From assembly GCF_004751985.1 (NCBI RefSeq), contig NZ_CP038492.1, positions 1,550,001-1,614,000 on the forward strand: 64,000 bases of DNA, read 5' to 3'. A program made the position numbers and the translations under genes. Origin of the DNA: Rhodophyticola sp. CCM32 (GTDB lineage Bacteria > Pseudomonadota > Alphaproteobacteria > Rhodobacterales > Rhodobacteraceae). How positions within the stretch are numbered: the first letter of the stretch is position 1; every line of letters starts with the position of its first letter. This document shows positions 9,382 to 19,175 of this stretch, piece after piece. The notes under the pieces are model-generated. The model was not told the DNA's origin, ran no database searches, and worked only from the letters and a program-made list of their open reading frames with translations.

Positions 9382-10839
9382 TCATTGCAGGCTCTCTAGC
9401 ATCTCTTGCAGCCGTGCCTGCCGCCATTGCGACAGGCGCTTCACCCCATAGGCCATTAACTCGCCATTTTCCGGAAACATGCCCTGCGTAACAGCCCTGT
9501 GTGCGGGGCCGGTATCAATTTCAAAGGTAAACCCTTCGCTGGTGTCACGACCTATGATTCCTATCGCTTCAAGACCATCGCGAACTCTGTCTGATGTTTC
9601 AAAGTCCTTTACTGCTCGGGCTGAATTGCGAATATCAATGAGTTTGGAAATGAGTGCGTATTCATGCTGATCTTCATGCATCCAATCCTCCAGATCATCG
9701 TTCAAAATCCCGATCATATGTCCCGTGGCTTTCAGTGCAGCTAAACTATTCTGGTCAGAGAGACTGTGCATCCGCATGTAGACCTCAGAGATATTGAGAT
9801 CATCAGCAAGCGCATCGGTTGCGCATTCCTTGGATAAGTCCAATGGCACATCCTTGACCTGTTTACGCCATTTGCGAAGCGTCTTCTCGGCCTCTTCTCG
9901 TTTCTTTTCGGTCCAGTTCATCGGCTTGGAGTAATGGGTGCTGAGCAACACAAAGCGGATCACCTCGCCCGGCACACCCTGATCCAGCAGGTCGCGGACG
10001 GTGAAGAAATTGCCCAGGGATTTGGACATTTTCCTGCCCTCGACCTGCAACATCTCGTTATGCATCCAGATGCGCGCGAAATCGCCGCCCGGATGGGCGC
10101 AGGCCGATTGCGCGATCTCGTTTTCATGATGGGGAAAGGCCAGATCAATGCCGCCGCCATGGATATCGAAACTCTCCCCCAGCAATTCACGGGCCATGGC
10201 AGAGCATTCGATATGCCAGCCGGGCCGCCCGCGACCCCAGGGGCTGTCCCATCCCGGCAGATCGGGTGTGGAGGGTTTCCACAGCACGAAATCCATCGGG
10301 TCTTCCTTATAGGGGGCCACCTCCACCCGGGCACCGGCAATCATGTCATCCACCGACCGGCCCGACAATGTGCCGTAATCCCCATATGACCGGACCCGGA
10401 ACAGCACATGGCCCTCGGCCTCATAGGCATGACCCTTGGCCACCAGATCGGCGATCATCGCCACCATCTGCGGGATGAAATCGGTCGCGCGCGGCATTTC
10501 GGTCGGCTCCCGCGCGCCAAGGGCCGCCATATCCTCCAGATACCAGCCGATCGTCTCTTCGGTGATCTCGGAAATCGCGCGCCCTGTTTCCGCGGCGCGG
10601 GCGTTGATCTTGTCCTCCACATCCGTGAAGTTCCGCACATAGGTGACATGATCCGCCCCATAAACATGCCGCAGCAGGCGGAACAGCACATCAAACACCA
10701 CAACGGGCCGGGCATTGCCCAGATGGGCGCGGTCATAGACCGTGGGCCCGCAGACATACATGCGCAGGTTTTCGGGGTCGAGCGGTTCAAACCGCTCCAC
10801 CTGCCGGGTCCTGGTGTTTTTCAGACGAATCTCAACCAT
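9382..10839 (-). CDS. cysS: Cysteinyl-tRNA synthetase
   Basis: A 485-residue class I aminoacyl-tRNA synthetase that charges tRNA-Cys. The HIGH-equivalent HLGN is at 39-42 within [16 protein letters not shown], and KMSKS at 270-274. The zinc ligands are expected at Cys30, Cys212, His237 and Glu241 (in ECSAM and PHHENE), all present. The part coding for residues roughly 305-450 (about 9490-9925) is visibly poorer in GC (about 40-50% on lines I counted) than the catalytic part and the extreme 3' end, and its codon choice differs. This suggests recombination with a foreign allele in the tRNA-binding region. The reading frame is intact and the product looks functional. Confidence 0.95.
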   Translation of the reverse strand: MVEIRLKNTRTRQVERFEPLDPENLRMYVCGPTVYDRAHLGNARPVVVFDVLFRLLRHVYGADHVTYVRNFTDVEDKINARAAETGRAISEITEETIGWYLEDMAALGAREPTEMPRATDFIPQMVAMIADLVAKGHAYEAEGHVLFRVRSYGDYGTLSGRSVDDMIAGARVEVAPYKEDPMDFVLWKPSTPDLPGWDSPWGRGRPGWHIECSAMARELLGESFDIHGGGIDLAFPHHENEIAQSACAHPGGDFARIWMHNEMLQVEGRKMSKSLGNFFTVRDLLDQGVPGEVIRFVLLSTHYSKPMNWTEKKREEAEKTLRKWRKQVKDVPLDLSKECATDALADDLNISEVYMRMHSLSDQNSLAALKATGHMIGILNDDLEDWMHEDQHEYALISKLIDIRNSARAVKDFETSDRVRDGLEAIGIIGRDTSEGFTFEIDTGPAHRAVTQGMFPENGELMAYGVKRLSQWRQARLQEMLESLQ

Positions 10840-11403
10840 CGAAACAAACCTTTCGCATCAGCGCGCGCGCCGGCGGGGATGTCGCTTCGTATTTCAAGGG
10901 AATACACAGAAGACCGGCCCGCCGACATATGTCAGGAGGGAATACAAATACCACAAATCTGGGTCATCATTCCGGTCATGGCCCCCTGATACGCCCAGGC
11001 CATCGCTGAATCAAGCCCATCGGCAGACGCAGTGCCAACACATGTGGTTTGGATATGTAATCGATTATACGCGGCCGCTTAGAACGGCCAATAGCTCCAA
11101 CGCATCTGCATAACTCGGAGGGCAGCGTCTGAGCCGAGGGGTGGGCGAGAAGCGCCCGCCCCGTGGGGTCGGATCGGGCGCTGCCCGGCGGTGCCGCCGG
11201 GCGGAACGACTTCACATGAACCAGAAACATATCTGAAACCCTGTGTTTTGAAATGTGCGGACTCTGGCCCCAATCCAACAACGGATCGAATTACCCGCCG
11301 GTTACACATCATCAGAAACGGATATATCCCGCAATCAGGGCTTGCCTTTGCCCTTGCCCCCATGCCCATCTGGCCGAAACGAGAGATCAGAGGGTTCCCG
11401 GAC
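10840..11403. other. Intergenic region between cysS and the aminotransferase
   Basis: This 564-base gap separates divergent genes. It holds a family A palindromic repeat (11118-11204) and a degenerate AT-rich stretch before it (11040-11110) with a short GTGGTTTGGATATG motif reminiscent of family B repeat ends. Two near-identical GGGAATACA words occur at about 10898 and 10939. I see no convincing coding sequence; longer frames here lack family support and ribosome sites. Confidence 0.5.
11118..11204 (+). repeat. Dispersed palindromic repeat, family A copy 1
   Basis: An approximately 87-bp element with three nested or adjacent stems: an outer arm GGGCAGCG...CGCTGCCC (degenerate here), an inner CCGCCCC/GGGG stem, and a terminal hairpin CCCGGCGG-tg-CCGCCGGG. 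Highly similar copies in the same orientation are at 28091-28178 and 49166-49254. All three are intergenic. This copy is the most diverged in its left arm. Confidence 0.8.
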
Positions 11404-12591
11404 ATGCAGGCCTCCACCCGTATCCGCACACTCACCGGCACCGGCGATGATGGCTGGGGCCTGTTCCACCGGGCACGCGCAATGAAAGACGCCGGTGCGC
11501 CGGTGCTGGAACTGACCATCGGAGAGCATGACATCCGCACCGATCCGCGCATTCTGGCGGCGATGGACCGGGCGGCGCAGGGCGGGCATACGGGCTATGC
11601 CATCGTGCCCGGTATCGCCCCATTGCGCGATGCGGTCGCCCGACGGCTGACAGAGCGGACCGGCGTGGCCACGGATCGTGACAATATCCTGATCACCCCG
11701 GGCGGTCAGGCAGCGCTTTTCGCGGCCCATCATGCCAGTTGCGACAATGGCGATCAGGCACTTTACATCGACCCGTATTACGCCACCTATCCCGGCACAA
11801 TCCGATCTGTAGGCGCGGTTCCCGTTGCGGTTCAGGCCGCGCCCGAGGATGGGTTTCAGCCGCATGCCCCGGCCCTGAACGCCGTTGCCGCGACGGCAAA
11901 ATCCCTTCTGATCAACTCCCCCAACAACCCCACGGGGGTGATCTATTCCCGGGAAACGCTGGAGGGGATCGCCGGTGTGGTCAGGAAAAACGATCTCTGG
12001 CTGATCTCGGATGAGGTCTATGACACCCAGGTCTGGCAGGGCAGCCATCTGTCCCCCCGCGCCCTGCCCGGCATGGCCGAGCGGACGCTGGTCATCGGGT
12101 CGCTGTCGAAAAGCCATGCGATGACCGGGTCCCGCCTGGGCTGGATCGCCGGGCCGAAAGAGGTGATTGCCCATCTGATCACCCTGGCCACCCATACCAC
12201 CTATGGCGTGCCGGGATATATTCAGGATGCCGCGCTTTACGCGCTGGCCATGGGCCCGGATTTCGAGGCCGGGATTGCCGCGCCCTTCATCCGGCGCCGC
12301 GATATGGTGATGGCTCTGCTGGCGCGTCAGCAGGTGGTCCGCGCCGTCCCGGCCCAGGGTGCGATGTATGCAATGCTGGACATCCGCGCCACGGGCCTGT
12401 CAGGCATGGCCTTTGCCGAACGCCTGCTGGAGGCCGAAAATATCGCCGTCATGCCCGGGGAAAGCTTTGGCGAGGCCGCCGTCGGCCATATCCGTGTCGC
12501 CCTGACCCTGCCTGACGATCAGTTTGCCGAGGCCGCCACCCGTCTGATCCGCTTTGCAGGCAGTCTGGCCGCCCGCCCGGTTGCGCAATAG
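11404..12591 (+). CDS. PLP-dependent aminotransferase (class I/II)
   Basis: A 395-residue fold-type I aminotransferase. Substrate and cofactor motifs are visible: GGQAAL (100-105), the NSPNNPTG loop (171-178), SDEVY (202-206), and the PLP lysine Lys236 in GSLSKSHAMTGSRLGW. It resembles aspartate and other aromatic/valine-pyruvate-type transaminases; the amino donor cannot be assigned. The ATG at 11404 gives a conventional N-terminus; an upstream ATG at 11362 would add 14 residues. It is a single gene, followed by ada after 56 bases. Confidence 0.88.
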   Translation: MQASTRIRTLTGTGDDGWGLFHRARAMKDAGAPVLELTIGEHDIRTDPRILAAMDRAAQGGHTGYAIVPGIAPLRDAVARRLTERTGVATDRDNILITPGGQAALFAAHHASCDNGDQALYIDPYYATYPGTIRSVGAVPVAVQAAPEDGFQPHAPALNAVAATAKSLLINSPNNPTGVIYSRETLEGIAGVVRKNDLWLISDEVYDTQVWQGSHLSPRALPGMAERTLVIGSLSKSHAMTGSRLGWIAGPKEVIAHLITLATHTTYGVPGYIQDAALYALAMGPDFEAGIAAPFIRRRDMVMALLARQQVVRAVPAQGAMYAMLDIRATGLSGMAFAERLLEAENIAVMPGESFGEAAVGHIRVALTLPDDQFAEAATRLIRFAGSLAARPVAQ

Positions 12592-12647
12592 AAATAAACG
12601 CCCGATTTCCGGGTCACCGGCTGTGCCCGACGCGCTAATGTTGCGCC

Positions 12648-13709
12648 ATGTTGATGACGATACCTGATTCTGACACACTTTATGCCGCCCTTCTGGCCCG
12701 CGATCCGGGATATGAGGGGCAGGTTTATGTGGGGGTCACCTCCACCGGTGTGTTCTGCCGCCTGACCTGCCCGGCCCGAAAGCCGAAACAGGCCAATTGC
12801 CGGTTCTTCGACAGCCCTGCCGCCTGTCTGGCTGCGGGGTTTCGCCCCTGCAAACGCTGCCATCCGCTGGCCCATAGCGACCCGATGGTGACCCGCTTGC
12901 TGGCCGCGCTGGATGCGGACCCCACCCGCCGCTGGTCCGAGACGCATATCCGCGCCCTGCAGATCGACCCCTCTACCGCGCGCCGGGCCTTCAAGCGCGC
13001 CTTCGGGTTGAGCTTTCTGGATATGGCCCGCCATCGCCGGCTGGCCGCCGGGTTCACCACGCTTGCCGGGGGCGGGCGGGTCATCGACGCCCAGATTGAC
13101 GCGGGATTTTCCTCCCCCGACGCGTTCCGGCAGGCGGTGATCCGGCTTCTGGGCCTGCCCCCCGGGCATCTGAAAAAATCGGCGGAACTGACCGCCGACT
13201 GGATCGCCACACCCCTTGGCCCGATGATCGCGGTGGCGGGCACACATGCCATTCACCTGCTGGAGTTTTTTGATCGCAAGGCCCTGCCAAAAGAATTGTG
13301 CCGCCTGCTGAAAGACAGCCATGGCGGGCTCAGCTTTGGGCGCACCCCGTTGATCGACCGGCTGGATCAGGCGCTGACCGCCTATTTCAATGGAAGCTTG
13401 CCCAAGTTCGATCTGCCGCTGCGCCAACCGGGCAGTGCCTTTCAGCAAGCGGTCTGGACCGCGTTGCAGAAGATCCCGCCCGGGACGCGCCTCAGCTACA
13501 GCCAGCTTGCCCAAAGCCTTGACCGCCCCGAGGCCGTGCGCGCCGTGGCCCGCGCCAACGGCGCCAATACGCTGGCCATTCTGGTGCCCTGTCACCGGAT
13601 CACCGGGGCGGATGGCGCGCTGACCGGCTATGGCGGCGGGTTGTGGCGCAAGGATCACCTCCTGACACTTGAACGCGGATATACAGATCAGAAAAGGACA
13701 TCCCCATGA
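12648..13709 (+). CDS. ada: Bifunctional methylated-DNA repair protein and regulator Ada
   Basis: A 353-residue protein with the full Ada architecture. The N-terminal zinc domain has four cysteines (Cys37, Cys41, Cys68, Cys71) that accept methyl groups from phosphotriesters. An AraC-type helix-turn-helix covers about 80-180, and a C-terminal O6-methylguanine methyltransferase has the acceptor in VPCHRI (Cys315). It repairs alkylated DNA and, once methylated, activates the adaptive response. Its stop overlaps the start of the PEP-mutase-family gene by four bases, so those two are co-translated. The ATG six bases downstream is an equally possible start. Confidence 0.93.
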   Translation: MLMTIPDSDTLYAALLARDPGYEGQVYVGVTSTGVFCRLTCPARKPKQANCRFFDSPAACLAAGFRPCKRCHPLAHSDPMVTRLLAALDADPTRRWSETHIRALQIDPSTARRAFKRAFGLSFLDMARHRRLAAGFTTLAGGGRVIDAQIDAGFSSPDAFRQAVIRLLGLPPGHLKKSAELTADWIATPLGPMIAVAGTHAIHLLEFFDRKALPKELCRLLKDSHGGLSFGRTPLIDRLDQALTAYFNGSLPKFDLPLRQPGSAFQQAVWTALQKIPPGTRLSYSQLAQSLDRPEAVRAVARANGANTLAILVPCHRITGADGALTGYGGGLWRKDHLLTLERGYTDQKRTSP

Positions 13710-14530
13710 CCCGTCATGACCCCGGCCCCGCCTTTCGCGCCCTGCACCGGCCCGGCAACCCATTTATCCTGGCCAATGCCTGGGATGCGGGCAGCGCCAG
13801 ACTGCTGGCAGGGCTGGGGGCCGAGGCCATCGGCACCTCATCGGCGGCCCATGCCTTTACCCTTGGCAGGCCCGATGGCGGCACCGTGACCCGGGATGAG
13901 GCCCTGGCCCATGGGGCCGATCTGGTGGCTGCCACGCCCCTGCCCGTCTCGGGCGATTTCGAGAACGGGTTTGGCGATGCGCCGGAAGACTGCGCTGAAA
14001 CCGTGCGCCTGTCGGTCGAGGCGGGGCTGGCCGGGATCTCGATCGAGGATACGGGTTTTCCCGCGAAAGCGCCCTACCCCTTTGCCGAGGCGGTGGAGCG
14101 TATCCGCGCCGCTGCCGCCGCCGCCCGCGCCGCGCCCCGTGATTTTGTGCTTTGCGCCCGGGCCGATGGGGTGATGATCGGCGCCTATGATATGGAGGAA
14201 GCCCTGCGCCGCTGTCTGGCCTATGCGGAGGCCGGGGCCGATTGCGTCTATACCCCGCTGCCGCCGGATATGTCCGATATCGTCCGGCTTTGCGCCGCAA
14301 GCCCGGTGCCGGTGAACGCACTGGCCGCCGGGCCTTATGCAAATATCCCCCGGGCGGATTATGCCAGCGCCGGGGTGGCGCGGATCTCGCTTGGCTCGGC
14401 GCTGGCGCGGGTCACCCACCGGGTCATCCATGATGCAGCGCAGGCGATGTTCGATCAGGGGGATTTCACGCCGCTGACGCATGGCATCGGCGGGGGCAGG
14501 ATTGACAGGCTGCTGGCCGTGCCAGAGTGA
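13706..14530 (+). CDS. Isocitrate lyase/PEP mutase family protein
   Basis: A 274-residue TIM-barrel enzyme of the PEP mutase/isocitrate lyase superfamily: ANAWDAGSARLLAGLGAEAIGT, GDFENGFGD (metal-binding loop) and SIEDTGFP are characteristic. The KKCGH catalytic loop of true isocitrate or methylisocitrate lyases is missing, so it is more likely an oxaloacetate/oxalo-acid hydrolase, carboxylase or phosphonopyruvate-type branch. It overlaps ada by ATGA; the pairing of a DNA-repair regulator with this enzyme recurs in alphaproteobacteria as far as I recall, but the reason is unclear. Confidence 0.82.
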   Translation: MTRHDPGPAFRALHRPGNPFILANAWDAGSARLLAGLGAEAIGTSSAAHAFTLGRPDGGTVTRDEALAHGADLVAATPLPVSGDFENGFGDAPEDCAETVRLSVEAGLAGISIEDTGFPAKAPYPFAEAVERIRAAAAAARAAPRDFVLCARADGVMIGAYDMEEALRRCLAYAEAGADCVYTPLPPDMSDIVRLCAASPVPVNALAAGPYANIPRADYASAGVARISLGSALARVTHRVIHDAAQAMFDQGDFTPLTHGIGGGRIDRLLAVPE

Positions 14531-14535
14531 TGAAA

Positions 14536-14562
14536 ACGGGCGCCGTATTGTATGGCGCCCGT
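14536..14562. terminator. Bidirectional terminator hairpin
   Basis: ACGGGCGCC (14536-14544) pairs with GGCGCCCGT (14554-14562) around a nine-base loop, followed by a T-rich GTTCGGTTTT on the plus strand and preceded by TGAAAA on the other. It lies between the convergent PEP-mutase-family and outer-membrane genes and can serve both. Confidence 0.75.
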
Positions 14563-14603
14563 CTGTTCGGTTTTAATGGATCAGGGTCTTCAGTGGATCA
14601 GGA

Positions 14604-15218
14604 TCAGAACCGGTAAGACACCCGGGCGCTCACGGTGGTCACATCCACGTCGATGCCGGTTGCGTCGAAATCCTCGAATTCATGATACAGAACCTCGCCG
14701 CCGACAACCCAGTTATTGCCCAGATCATAGGACAGGCCTGCGCCCGCCAACCAGCCGGTATCATCATAATCAACCCCGCCGATATTTGCCGAGGCCGCGG
14801 CCGTACCCACGGTTCCGTAATAGAGTATATTGCCCGCATCCCAACCGGCACGCAGTTTCAGCCGGGCAATATCGTCAATGCTGCCGGCACCCGCATCCAG
14901 CTCGATTTCCGAGGAATCATAGTCGATCTCGGCGCCGATCACGGCATTTCCGAAATCCCACATATAGCCGCCATGAAGACCGACAAACCCGCCATCTCCA
15001 TCCACAGTGGCCGCACCGCTGGTGCCAACATCGCCATAGCCAAGCTGACCACCGCCATAAAAGCCGGTCCAGTCATTGCCGACATAGGTCGGTGCCGGTT
15101 GGGCAACCACTACGGGCGGGCTTGCCGGGGCCGGGTCAAGATTGCCTGCCAGTGCCGGGCCTGTTCCGGCAGCTACGGTCAAAGCCAAGGGCAGAACGTA
15201 GAGAGATCGTTTATACAT
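14604..15218 (-). CDS. Outer-membrane beta-barrel protein (Omp25/opacity type)
   Basis: A 204-residue precursor with a signal peptide (MYKRSLYVLPLALTVAAG..., likely cleaved after ALA at about residue 24), a proline-rich linker, then the family signature DWTGFYGGGQLGYG and alternating beta strands ending in VSARVSYRF with a C-terminal Phe, as needed for outer-membrane assembly. It resembles the Omp25/Omp31 porin-like family of alphaproteobacteria; a structural or adhesin role is likely. It stands alone, closed by the hairpin at 14536. Confidence 0.85.
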   Translation of the reverse strand: MYKRSLYVLPLALTVAAGTGPALAGNLDPAPASPPVVVAQPAPTYVGNDWTGFYGGGQLGYGDVGTSGAATVDGDGGFVGLHGGYMWDFGNAVIGAEIDYDSSEIELDAGAGSIDDIARLKLRAGWDAGNILYYGTVGTAAASANIGGVDYDDTGWLAGAGLSYDLGNNWVVGGEVLYHEFEDFDATGIDVDVTTVSARVSYRF

Positions 15219-15373
15219 CGTGCGACTCCTTTTTGATGTCTTGCGCGATGCCCGGAAACTGGCGGTTTCCCCGGCATATTGCGATGCATATTGCGATCAT
15301 TTTTTTAAACGAAACCGTGTAAACCGCCTGTCTGGCAAAGGTTCGCCACCGATCTGGCCGGTTTCGGCAAGCC

Positions 15374-16015
15374 CTAGCCGAGCATGCTGGCCTCACGCGC
15401 AAGTGACGTGATTTGCCCCCAATCCCCCCTTGAAACAGCCTCAGCCGGGGCGACCCAGCTTCCACCGGCGCAGATCACGTTGGGCAGAGACAGGTAATCA
15501 GGGGCATTGCGCAGGGAGACACCGCCCGTGGGGCAGAAACTGACCTGTGGCATCGGGGCGCCGATGGCTTTCAGCGCGGGGGCGCCGCCCGAGGCTTCGG
15601 CGGGAAAGAATTTCAGCATGTCATAGCCCCGTTCGTAAAGCGCCATCACCTCGCTGGCGGTTGCGGCCCCGGGCAGAAGCGGCAGATCGGCCTCTTCACA
15701 GGCGGACAGGAGCCGGTCAGTGGCGCCGGGGGACACACCGAATGTCGCGCCTGCATCTTTTGCGGCTGTGACATCACCGGGGGTCAGCAAGGTGCCCACA
15801 CCCACCGCACCGCCCGGGACCTGTGCCATCTCGGCGATCACCTCAAGTGCTGCGGGTGTGCGCAACGTGACCTCCAGCGCGGGAAGGCCACCGGCAACCA
15901 GAGCCTCGGCCAGAGGACGGGCATGGGCCGCATCCTCGACCACCAGAACGGGAACAATCGGGGCCAGTCGGCAAATCTTCCGGGCCGCCTGGCTGGCTTG
16001 CTGCGGGGTCATCAT
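15374..16015 (-). CDS. eda: 2-keto-3-deoxy-6-phosphogluconate aldolase
   Basis: A 213-residue class I aldolase that splits KDPG into pyruvate and glyceraldehyde-3-phosphate, the last Entner-Doudoroff step. The catalytic Glu48 (ALEVTLRT) and Schiff-base Lys135 (MLKFFPAE) are present, with the phosphate-binding GGV and GGSWV segments near the C-terminus. It follows edd by about 80 bases on the same strand, so the pair is likely an operon under the edd operator. It may also receive KDPG from the uronate route that UxuA (41.8 kb) would feed, although no KDG kinase is seen here. Confidence 0.95.
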   Translation of the reverse strand: MMTPQQASQAARKICRLAPIVPVLVVEDAAHARPLAEALVAGGLPALEVTLRTPAALEVIAEMAQVPGGAVGVGTLLTPGDVTAAKDAGATFGVSPGATDRLLSACEEADLPLLPGAATASEVMALYERGYDMLKFFPAEASGGAPALKAIGAPMPQVSFCPTGGVSLRNAPDYLSLPNVICAGGSWVAPAEAVSRGDWGQITSLAREASMLG

Positions 16016-16096
16016 TTTGTCCTTTTGCGGTCGGTCTGTTTCGGGTCGGGCCGGATGCCTCCGGCGGGGATATTTATGAAGCAGAGAAGCCGGGAG

Positions 16097-17902
16097 TTAA
16101 ACCACGACGCCGGCCCCATCCGTGGCGGAGCCGGCGGATTGGCGGAAAATCTCGAACATCTCGCGGCCGATACCGTGGCTGTTTGAGCTGAGATCAGGTT
16201 GCGCGGCGGGGCGGGTCTCAACCCCTTCGGTCAGCACATCAAGGCTGCCTTTGACGGCATCGACGCGCAGCAGATCGCCATCCTGCAATTTGCCGATCAG
16301 GCCGCCATCCAGCGCCTCGGGCGCCACATGGATCGCCGAGGGCACCTTGCCCGATGCGCCCGACATCCGCCCATCGGTGACCAGCGCAACCTTATACCCG
16401 CGATCCTGAAGCACCGCGAGGATCGGGGTCAGCCCGTGCAGTTCCGGCATGCCGTTGGCTTTGGGTCCCTGGAACCGGACCACCACGATCACATCGCGGT
16501 TCAGTTCATTGGCGCGAAAGGCGGTTTTGACGTCCTGCTGGGTCTGAAAGACGGCCACCGGGGCCTCGACCACATGGCGTTCGGGGGCAACGGCAGAGGC
16601 TTTCATGATGCCGCGCCCCAGATTGCCGCTGAGTTCCACCAGCCCGCCTGTGGCCTGGAACGGGTCATTGGCGGGGCGCAGGATCTTGCTGTTCAGGCTT
16701 TCGCCGGCGCCATCATCATAGACCAGCGCCCCGTCTTTCAGTTTCGGCTCCTGCGTGTAGTGTTTCAGGCCGGTGCCCGCGACGGTTTCCGTATCGGGGT
16801 GCAACAGCCCCGCTTCCAGCAAGTCGCCGATCATATAGCCCAGCCCGCCCGCGGCGTGGAAATGGTTCACATCGGCCAGCCCGTTGGGATAGACCCGTGC
16901 CATCAGCGGGGTGATCGCCGAGATATCAGAGAAATCCGTGCAATCGAGGATAACCCCTGCGGCGCGGGCCATGGCCACCAGATGGATCACCAGATTGGTC
17001 GAGCCGCCCGTGGCCATCAACCCGACAATACCATTCACAAACGCCTTTTCATCGAGAATGTCGCAAACCGGCGTATAGGCATTGCCAAGGGCGGTGATCG
17101 AAATGGCGCGTTCGGCGGCGGCCACGGTCAGCGCATCCCGCAAGGGCGTACCGGGGTTGACGAAACTGGCGCCGGGCAGATGCAGACCCATGAATTCCAT
17201 CAGCATCTGGTTGGAATTTGCCGTGCCATAGAAAGTGCAGGTGCCCGGGCCGTGATAGCTGTCCATCTCGGCCTTCATCAGCAGGTCGCGGCCAATCTCA
17301 CCGGCAGCGAATTGTTGCCGAACCTTGGATTTCTCGTCATTGGGCAGGCCCGAGACCATGGGACCGGCGGGAATGAACAGGCCCGGCAGGTAGCCGAAAG
17401 TGGCCGCCGCGATGACCAGACCGGGCACGATCTTGTCACAGACCCCCAGATAGACCGCCGCATCAAATGTGTTGTGGCTGAGCGCGACACCGGTGGCCAG
17501 CGCGATCACGTCGCGGGAAAACAGGCTCAGCTCCATCCCCACCTGGCCCTGGGTCACCCCGTCACACATGGCCGGCACGCCACCGGCAACCTGCGCTGTG
17601 GCGCCTGCGGCGCGGGCGGCCTGTTTGATCTGTTGCGGATAGGTTTCAAAAGGCTGATGGGCGCTCAACATATCATTATAGGCGGTCACAATGCCCAGAT
17701 TGGGCACCCGCGCTGCGACCAGCGCCTCTTTGTCACCGGCCATGGCTGCATAGGCATGGGCCTGATTGCCGCAGGTCAGATGGGCCCGGCGCGGCCCCTC
17801 CTCTGCGGCGCGGCGCATACGATCAAGATAGGTCTGCCGCGTCTTGCGGGAGCGGGTTTTGATACGGGCGGTGATCTGGGCAATGCGATCATCGAGCGGC
17901 AT
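16097..17902 (-). CDS. edd: 6-Phosphogluconate dehydratase
   Basis: A 601-residue Fe-S dehydratase of the IlvD/Edd family converting 6-phosphogluconate to KDPG. Cluster-ligand cysteines occur in [14 protein letters not shown] and VCDKIVPG, and the C-terminal [11 protein letters not shown] motif is intact. Full family length. Of three candidate ATGs, the one at 17902 is chosen because AGGAG lies seven bases before it. A perfect 14-bp operator lies 38 bases upstream. With eda it forms the Entner-Doudoroff pair adjacent to the agl transporter. Confidence 0.96.
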   Translation of the reverse strand: MPLDDRIAQITARIKTRSRKTRQTYLDRMRRAAEEGPRRAHLTCGNQAHAYAAMAGDKEALVAARVPNLGIVTAYNDMLSAHQPFETYPQQIKQAARAAGATAQVAGGVPAMCDGVTQGQVGMELSLFSRDVIALATGVALSHNTFDAAVYLGVCDKIVPGLVIAAATFGYLPGLFIPAGPMVSGLPNDEKSKVRQQFAAGEIGRDLLMKAEMDSYHGPGTCTFYGTANSNQMLMEFMGLHLPGASFVNPGTPLRDALTVAAAERAISITALGNAYTPVCDILDEKAFVNGIVGLMATGGSTNLVIHLVAMARAAGVILDCTDFSDISAITPLMARVYPNGLADVNHFHAAGGLGYMIGDLLEAGLLHPDTETVAGTGLKHYTQEPKLKDGALVYDDGAGESLNSKILRPANDPFQATGGLVELSGNLGRGIMKASAVAPERHVVEAPVAVFQTQQDVKTAFRANELNRDVIVVVRFQGPKANGMPELHGLTPILAVLQDRGYKVALVTDGRMSGASGKVPSAIHVAPEALDGGLIGKLQDGDLLRVDAVKGSLDVLTEGVETRPAAQPDLSSNSHGIGREMFEIFRQSAGSATDGAGVVV

Positions 17903-17939
17903 TAGCATTCTCCTGGCGGCGGCTGCGGGCTGCATATCA

Positions 17940-17953
17940 TGTTAGCGCTAACA
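17940..17953. promoter_or_regulatory. LacI-type operator upstream of edd-eda
   Basis: A perfect 14-bp palindrome, TGTTAGCGCTAACA, with the same core as the zwf site at 1360-1371. It differs from the AAAGCGCTTT sites flanking the agl genes, so two LacI-family regulators are probably involved. Confidence 0.75.
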
Positions 17954-18009
17954 GTTCCAGAGGGCTTTTGCCCGCGCCCGAGGAGAATATGGTCGGGTAA
18001 AGACGATCC

Positions 18010-19140
18010 TTAATGCGGCGCCACGCCCGGCACCATCACCTTCTGGTCGAGATAGCGCAGCGAGACACCGTTTTTGAACACATGCACTTTCGACGGTTCC
18101 GCGGTCAGTCTCACATCGGTGCCGCGCATATTGGAATGGATGCCCGGCAGTTTGCCGATCACCGGGTCATGCTGCGGCTGCGCCTTCTTGAAATACAGCA
18201 GCGTCACCTCGCCAAGCGCTTCGGTGATATCCACCGTGCCGTGATAGGCGAAATCCTCACCCTCGGTGGCGATCATATCCTCGGGCCGGATGCCGATATT
18301 GACGGAGGCTCCCATATCTTCAGGGCGCGACGGATAGTCAGAGGTGATGGTGCCCCCGCCCTGGTGCAGTTTCAGGGTGGTCACCTCACCGGTGCCGGTG
18401 ATTTCGCCGCCCAGAAGGTTCATCGCGGGTGAGCCGATGAACTGGGCCACAAATTCGCTGTTCGGGGTCTCGTAAAGCTCCAGAGGTGTGCCGACCTGGG
18501 CAATGCCGCCACCTGCCAGAACCACGATCCGCGAGGCCAGGGTCATCGCCTCCACCTGGTCATGGGTCACGTAGATCATCGTCGAATCGGGCATCTGTTC
18601 TTTCAGTTGCGCAATCTCCAGCCGGGTGGCGACGCGCAGGGCCGCATCAAGGTTCGAGAGCGGTTCATCAAACAGATAGACCTTGGGGTCGCGCACGATG
18701 GACCGCCCGATTGCCACTCTCTGTCGCTGCCCGCCGGACAGGGCCTTGGGCAGCCGGCCCAGATATTGGGTCAGTTGCAGCTTTTCCGCCGCGGCGCTGA
18801 CCGACTGGTCAATCTCTGCCTTGGTCTTACCCGCGATTTTCAGGGCAAAGGCCATGTTGTCGCGCACGGTCATATGCGGGTAAAGCGCGTAGGACTGGAA
18901 CACCATGGCAATGCCCCGTTCCGAGGGGGGCACATCATTGACCACCTGACCGTCGATTTCCAGGGAACCGCCGGTGATCCTCTCCAGCCCTGCCACCATG
19001 CGCAGAAGGGTGGATTTGCCGCAGCCGGAAGGGCCGACAAAGACGATCAGCTCACCGGTGTCGATCTCCAGGTTGATGTCACTCAGCACCTGCACGTCGC
19101 CATAGGCTTTGGCGACATCTGTCATCCTCAGTTCGGCCAT
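18010..19140 (-). CDS. aglK: Alpha-glucoside ABC transporter ATP-binding protein
   Basis: A 376-residue MalK-type ATPase energising the AglEFG importer. Walker [10 protein letters not shown] is at 36-44, the signature LSGGQRQR from 134, Walker B VYLFDEP at 154-160 and the switch His193 in THDQ. The C-terminal TOBE/MOI region from about 240 includes NIGIRPED. It is the last gene of the aglE-F-G-A-K run on the minus strand, 35 bases after aglA. Such ATPases can be shared by several importers, but a second one is present in the 37-43 kb cassette. Confidence 0.92.
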   Translation of the reverse strand: MAELRMTDVAKAYGDVQVLSDINLEIDTGELIVFVGPSGCGKSTLLRMVAGLERITGGSLEIDGQVVNDVPPSERGIAMVFQSYALYPHMTVRDNMAFALKIAGKTKAEIDQSVSAAAEKLQLTQYLGRLPKALSGGQRQRVAIGRSIVRDPKVYLFDEPLSNLDAALRVATRLEIAQLKEQMPDSTMIYVTHDQVEAMTLASRIVVLAGGGIAQVGTPLELYETPNSEFVAQFIGSPAMNLLGGEITGTGEVTTLKLHQGGGTITSDYPSRPEDMGASVNIGIRPEDMIATEGEDFAYHGTVDITEALGEVTLLYFKKAQPQHDPVIGKLPGIHSNMRGTDVRLTAEPSKVHVFKNGVSLRYLDQKVMVPGVAPH

Positions 19141-19175
19141 GGTTGGTTTCTCCCTTTACTGGTCTTCGCGGGGGG

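Noticed and set aside
7326..9491. A 721-codon plus-strand open frame
   Set aside because: It lies antisense to cimA and part of the methyltransferase gene, both well supported. Its translation is rich in His, Arg, Gln and Gly, typical of shadow frames in GC-rich DNA.
11118..11204. Family A repeats as CRISPR or tRNA-like structures
   Set aside because: The copies are tens of kilobases apart, there are no regularly spaced short repeats, and no tRNA cloverleaf or cas gene is seen.
16199..17905. A 568-codon plus-strand open frame
   Set aside because: It is antisense to edd, whose motifs and operator are clear. No domain is recognisable in it.
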